Assembly: GCA_030595015.1 (NCBI GenBank)
Contig: JAUVDZ010000072.1
Coordinates: 1 to 6,206 of the forward strand
Direction of reading: 5' to 3'
Length of the DNA stretch: 6,206 bases
From: Candidatus Peregrinibacteria bacterium
GTDB lineage: Bacteria > Patescibacteriota > Gracilibacteria > UBA1369 > PNNO01
The position numbers and the translations under genes are program-made. This document shows, in pieces, positions 5,129 to 6,206 of this stretch (position 1 is the first letter of the stretch; each line of letters starts with the position of its first letter). The notes beneath the pieces are model-generated. The model was not told where the DNA came from. It did not search any database and saw nothing but the letters and a program-made list of their open reading frames with translations.

Positions 5129-6206
5129 ATGTCTACAGAATACAATGAAGGAACTCTTATATGTCCTGAAAATAAATTAAACTGCACACGTGCAGAAATA
5201 GAACTTTTGATTTCTCAACTCCCCCCTTCAAAAGATTGTAGTATCAAAGAAATAGAAACAACAAACGAAGGAATAATGATTTCTTTCTATAGGGATGCGG
5301 ATAACATGAGATTCGATATATTCTGGAATGCAAAAGAAAATTGTTGTTATGCGGATCCAGTAGAAGATGTACAATCGTATATTCAAACTGCAAAAGAATC
5401 AAAAAAAATGAATCTCGTAGGTAATGTAGATGCGACTAAAGGTCGGGCAGTAGAAGCAATTCAAGAACTTACAGGCTGGTATAAAAAACAGTTAATTGCA
5501 TTTATCAATGAAACAGGTGAAACACCGGAATCCATTGAAGTTGGATTTGAAAATGGAGACTCTTTAACACAAATAAAAAGAGACACTGGTATTTTAATCA
5601 CACAAATTCTACAAAATAAATCAAACAATCCTAAATCTCAGCCTAAAACTCAACCTGAAAATGAAAACATAGTAAGAGATAAGACCTTAATCCTTGCTGT
5701 TAAACTAATGGCTGGCAGCATAGGCCTTGAACGATTGACAACAGAACTTGGCTTAGATAGACAAACCGTTAAAAGATTTACTGAAAAAAATGTGAAATGG
5801 CTACGTCAAAACACTACAAGCACTTTAAGGCAGTGGTTCAATCTTAATACTGACAAATTACGTGAGCTCTTAAAAAATGAAGAACTGGCGAATAGATTCC
5901 TTACTGTGTCTGAACAAACAAAATTAGATGAATATTTGAATAATCAAAAAATAACAGAAAGTAATGCCGAATCAGAGGGAATTGATGAATCATTGTTGAT
6001 TGATAATTATACTGCTTTCGCTGCATTGAGATTGGTATGTTGCAGCAATAAAAAACAGCAAATAGCAGCAGAAATAGGGATAAGTTATGTTACTTTAAAC
6101 AAGTTTGTGAATAGAAGAGCGAAAAACCCAAAAGCAGAAACAAGGCAAAAGGTAACAACTTGGATAAAAAACAATATTTCAATGATTGGTAGTAAATTTA
6201 ATATAA
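5129..6206 (+). CDS. multi-helix-turn-helix putative DNA-binding protein (3' end outside window)
   Basis: Open from ATG 5129 to the last base: 359 codons with no stop, so the C-terminus is missing. An in-frame TAA at 5120 fixes the first possible start, and a consensus promoter stands at the right distance. Residues 1-100 are unrecognised, with five Cys (12, 19, 37, 72, 73). Two HTH-like units follow: residues 186-240 (ELGLDRQTVKRF at 206-217) and 294-350 (EIGISYVTLNKF at 315-326). They align gap-free at an offset of 109 residues and share Ala, Leu, Glu, Gly, Thr, Phe, Thr and Trp positions. A weaker third unit lies at 107-134 (IQELTGWYKKQLIAFIN) and a possible fourth at 146-164. A Pro/Gln/Asn linker (165-181) separates the pairs. 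The last unit is strongly basic, as expected of a DNA-contacting domain. The role is inferred: transcription or replication regulator, perhaps autoregulated. No known family was recognised. Confidence 0.8.
   Translation, partial: MSTEYNEGTLICPENKLNCTRAEIELLISQLPPSKDCSIKEIETTNEGIMISFYRDADNMRFDIFWNAKENCCYADPVEDVQSYIQTAKESKKMNLVGNVDATKGRAVEAIQELTGWYKKQLIAFINETGETPESIEVGFENGDSLTQIKRDTGILITQILQNKSNNPKSQPKTQPENENIVRDKTLILAVKLMAGSIGLERLTTELGLDRQTVKRFTEKNVKWLRQNTTSTLRQWFNLNTDKLRELLKNEELANRFLTVSEQTKLDEYLNNQKITESNAESEGIDESLLIDNYTAFAALRLVCCSNKKQQIAAEIGISYVTLNKFVNRRAKNPKAETRQKVTTWIKNNISMIGSKFNI
5182..5195. repeat. 14-bp palindrome inside the start of the multi-HTH gene
   Basis: CTGCAC-AC-GTGCAG is a perfect dyad with a 2-bp centre, about 77 bp downstream of the predicted transcription start. 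Part of it (AACTGCACAC, 5180-5189) is the exact reverse complement of the preceding terminator loop region (5051-5060). It could be an operator or an mRNA hairpin. Confidence 0.5.

Noticed and set aside
1..6206. alternative genetic code with TGA as glycine
   Set aside because: All genes translate cleanly in the standard code, with Gly written as GGN and no in-frame TGA. The absence of TGA stops in seven genes alone is weak evidence given the AT-rich sequence.
5129..6206. transposase or phage repressor identity for the multi-HTH protein
   Set aside because: No catalytic triad, integrase motif, terminal inverted repeats or phage neighbours are visible; HTH units alone do not justify it.

Overview
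This is an AT-rich bacterial window carrying seven protein genes and one further gene that runs off the right edge. No rRNA, tRNA, CRISPR array, insertion sequence or attachment site is visible. The gene mix fits a Patescibacteria/CPR-type bacterium: an FtsX-type ABC exporter, a membrane-anchored metallophosphoesterase, a SIMPL-domain protein, a single-RRM RNA-binding protein, and a small Ala/Glu/Pro-rich surface protein with a C-terminal sorting-like tail. None of the starts has a Shine-Dalgarno sequence. Promoters look like ordinary sigma70 sites, which argues against Bacteroidota, another group that often lacks Shine-Dalgarno sequences. The assignment is inference. No in-frame TGA occurs in any gene, so there is no sign of the TGA=Gly code of Gracilibacteria/Absconditabacteria.

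Layout: positions 1-2116 (+) look like one transcription unit: the C-terminal part of an FtsX/MacB-like permease, its ATP-binding subunit 22 bp later, and a YkuE/YaeI-like metallophosphoesterase 12 bp after that. A hairpin follows. Next come a lipoprotein of unrecognised family (2193-3110) with its own terminator, and a membrane-anchored SIMPL protein (3223-4011) with a good promoter. The SIMPL gene converges on a minus-strand gene (4093-4515) for a secreted low-complexity protein. The two share a symmetric terminator in the 81-bp gap. A 227-bp divergent region follows, holding a clear minus-strand promoter and possible operator dyads. It leads into the RRM gene (4743-5003).

The RRM gene ends in three successive hairpins. 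The last, a strong terminator, runs directly into a perfect consensus promoter (TTGACA, 17 bp, TATAAT). This promoter drives the most unusual gene here (5129 to beyond 6206). It has an unrecognised N-terminal region followed by several helix-turn-helix-like units, two of which align without gaps at an offset of exactly 109 residues. Palindromic and inverted motifs flank its promoter and lie inside its 5' coding region, so it may be a self-regulating multi-HTH DNA-binding protein.

Most of the window concerns the cell envelope (exporter, phosphoesterase, lipoprotein, SIMPL protein, surface protein). The right end concerns RNA and DNA binding. No complete defence or mobile system can be demonstrated.
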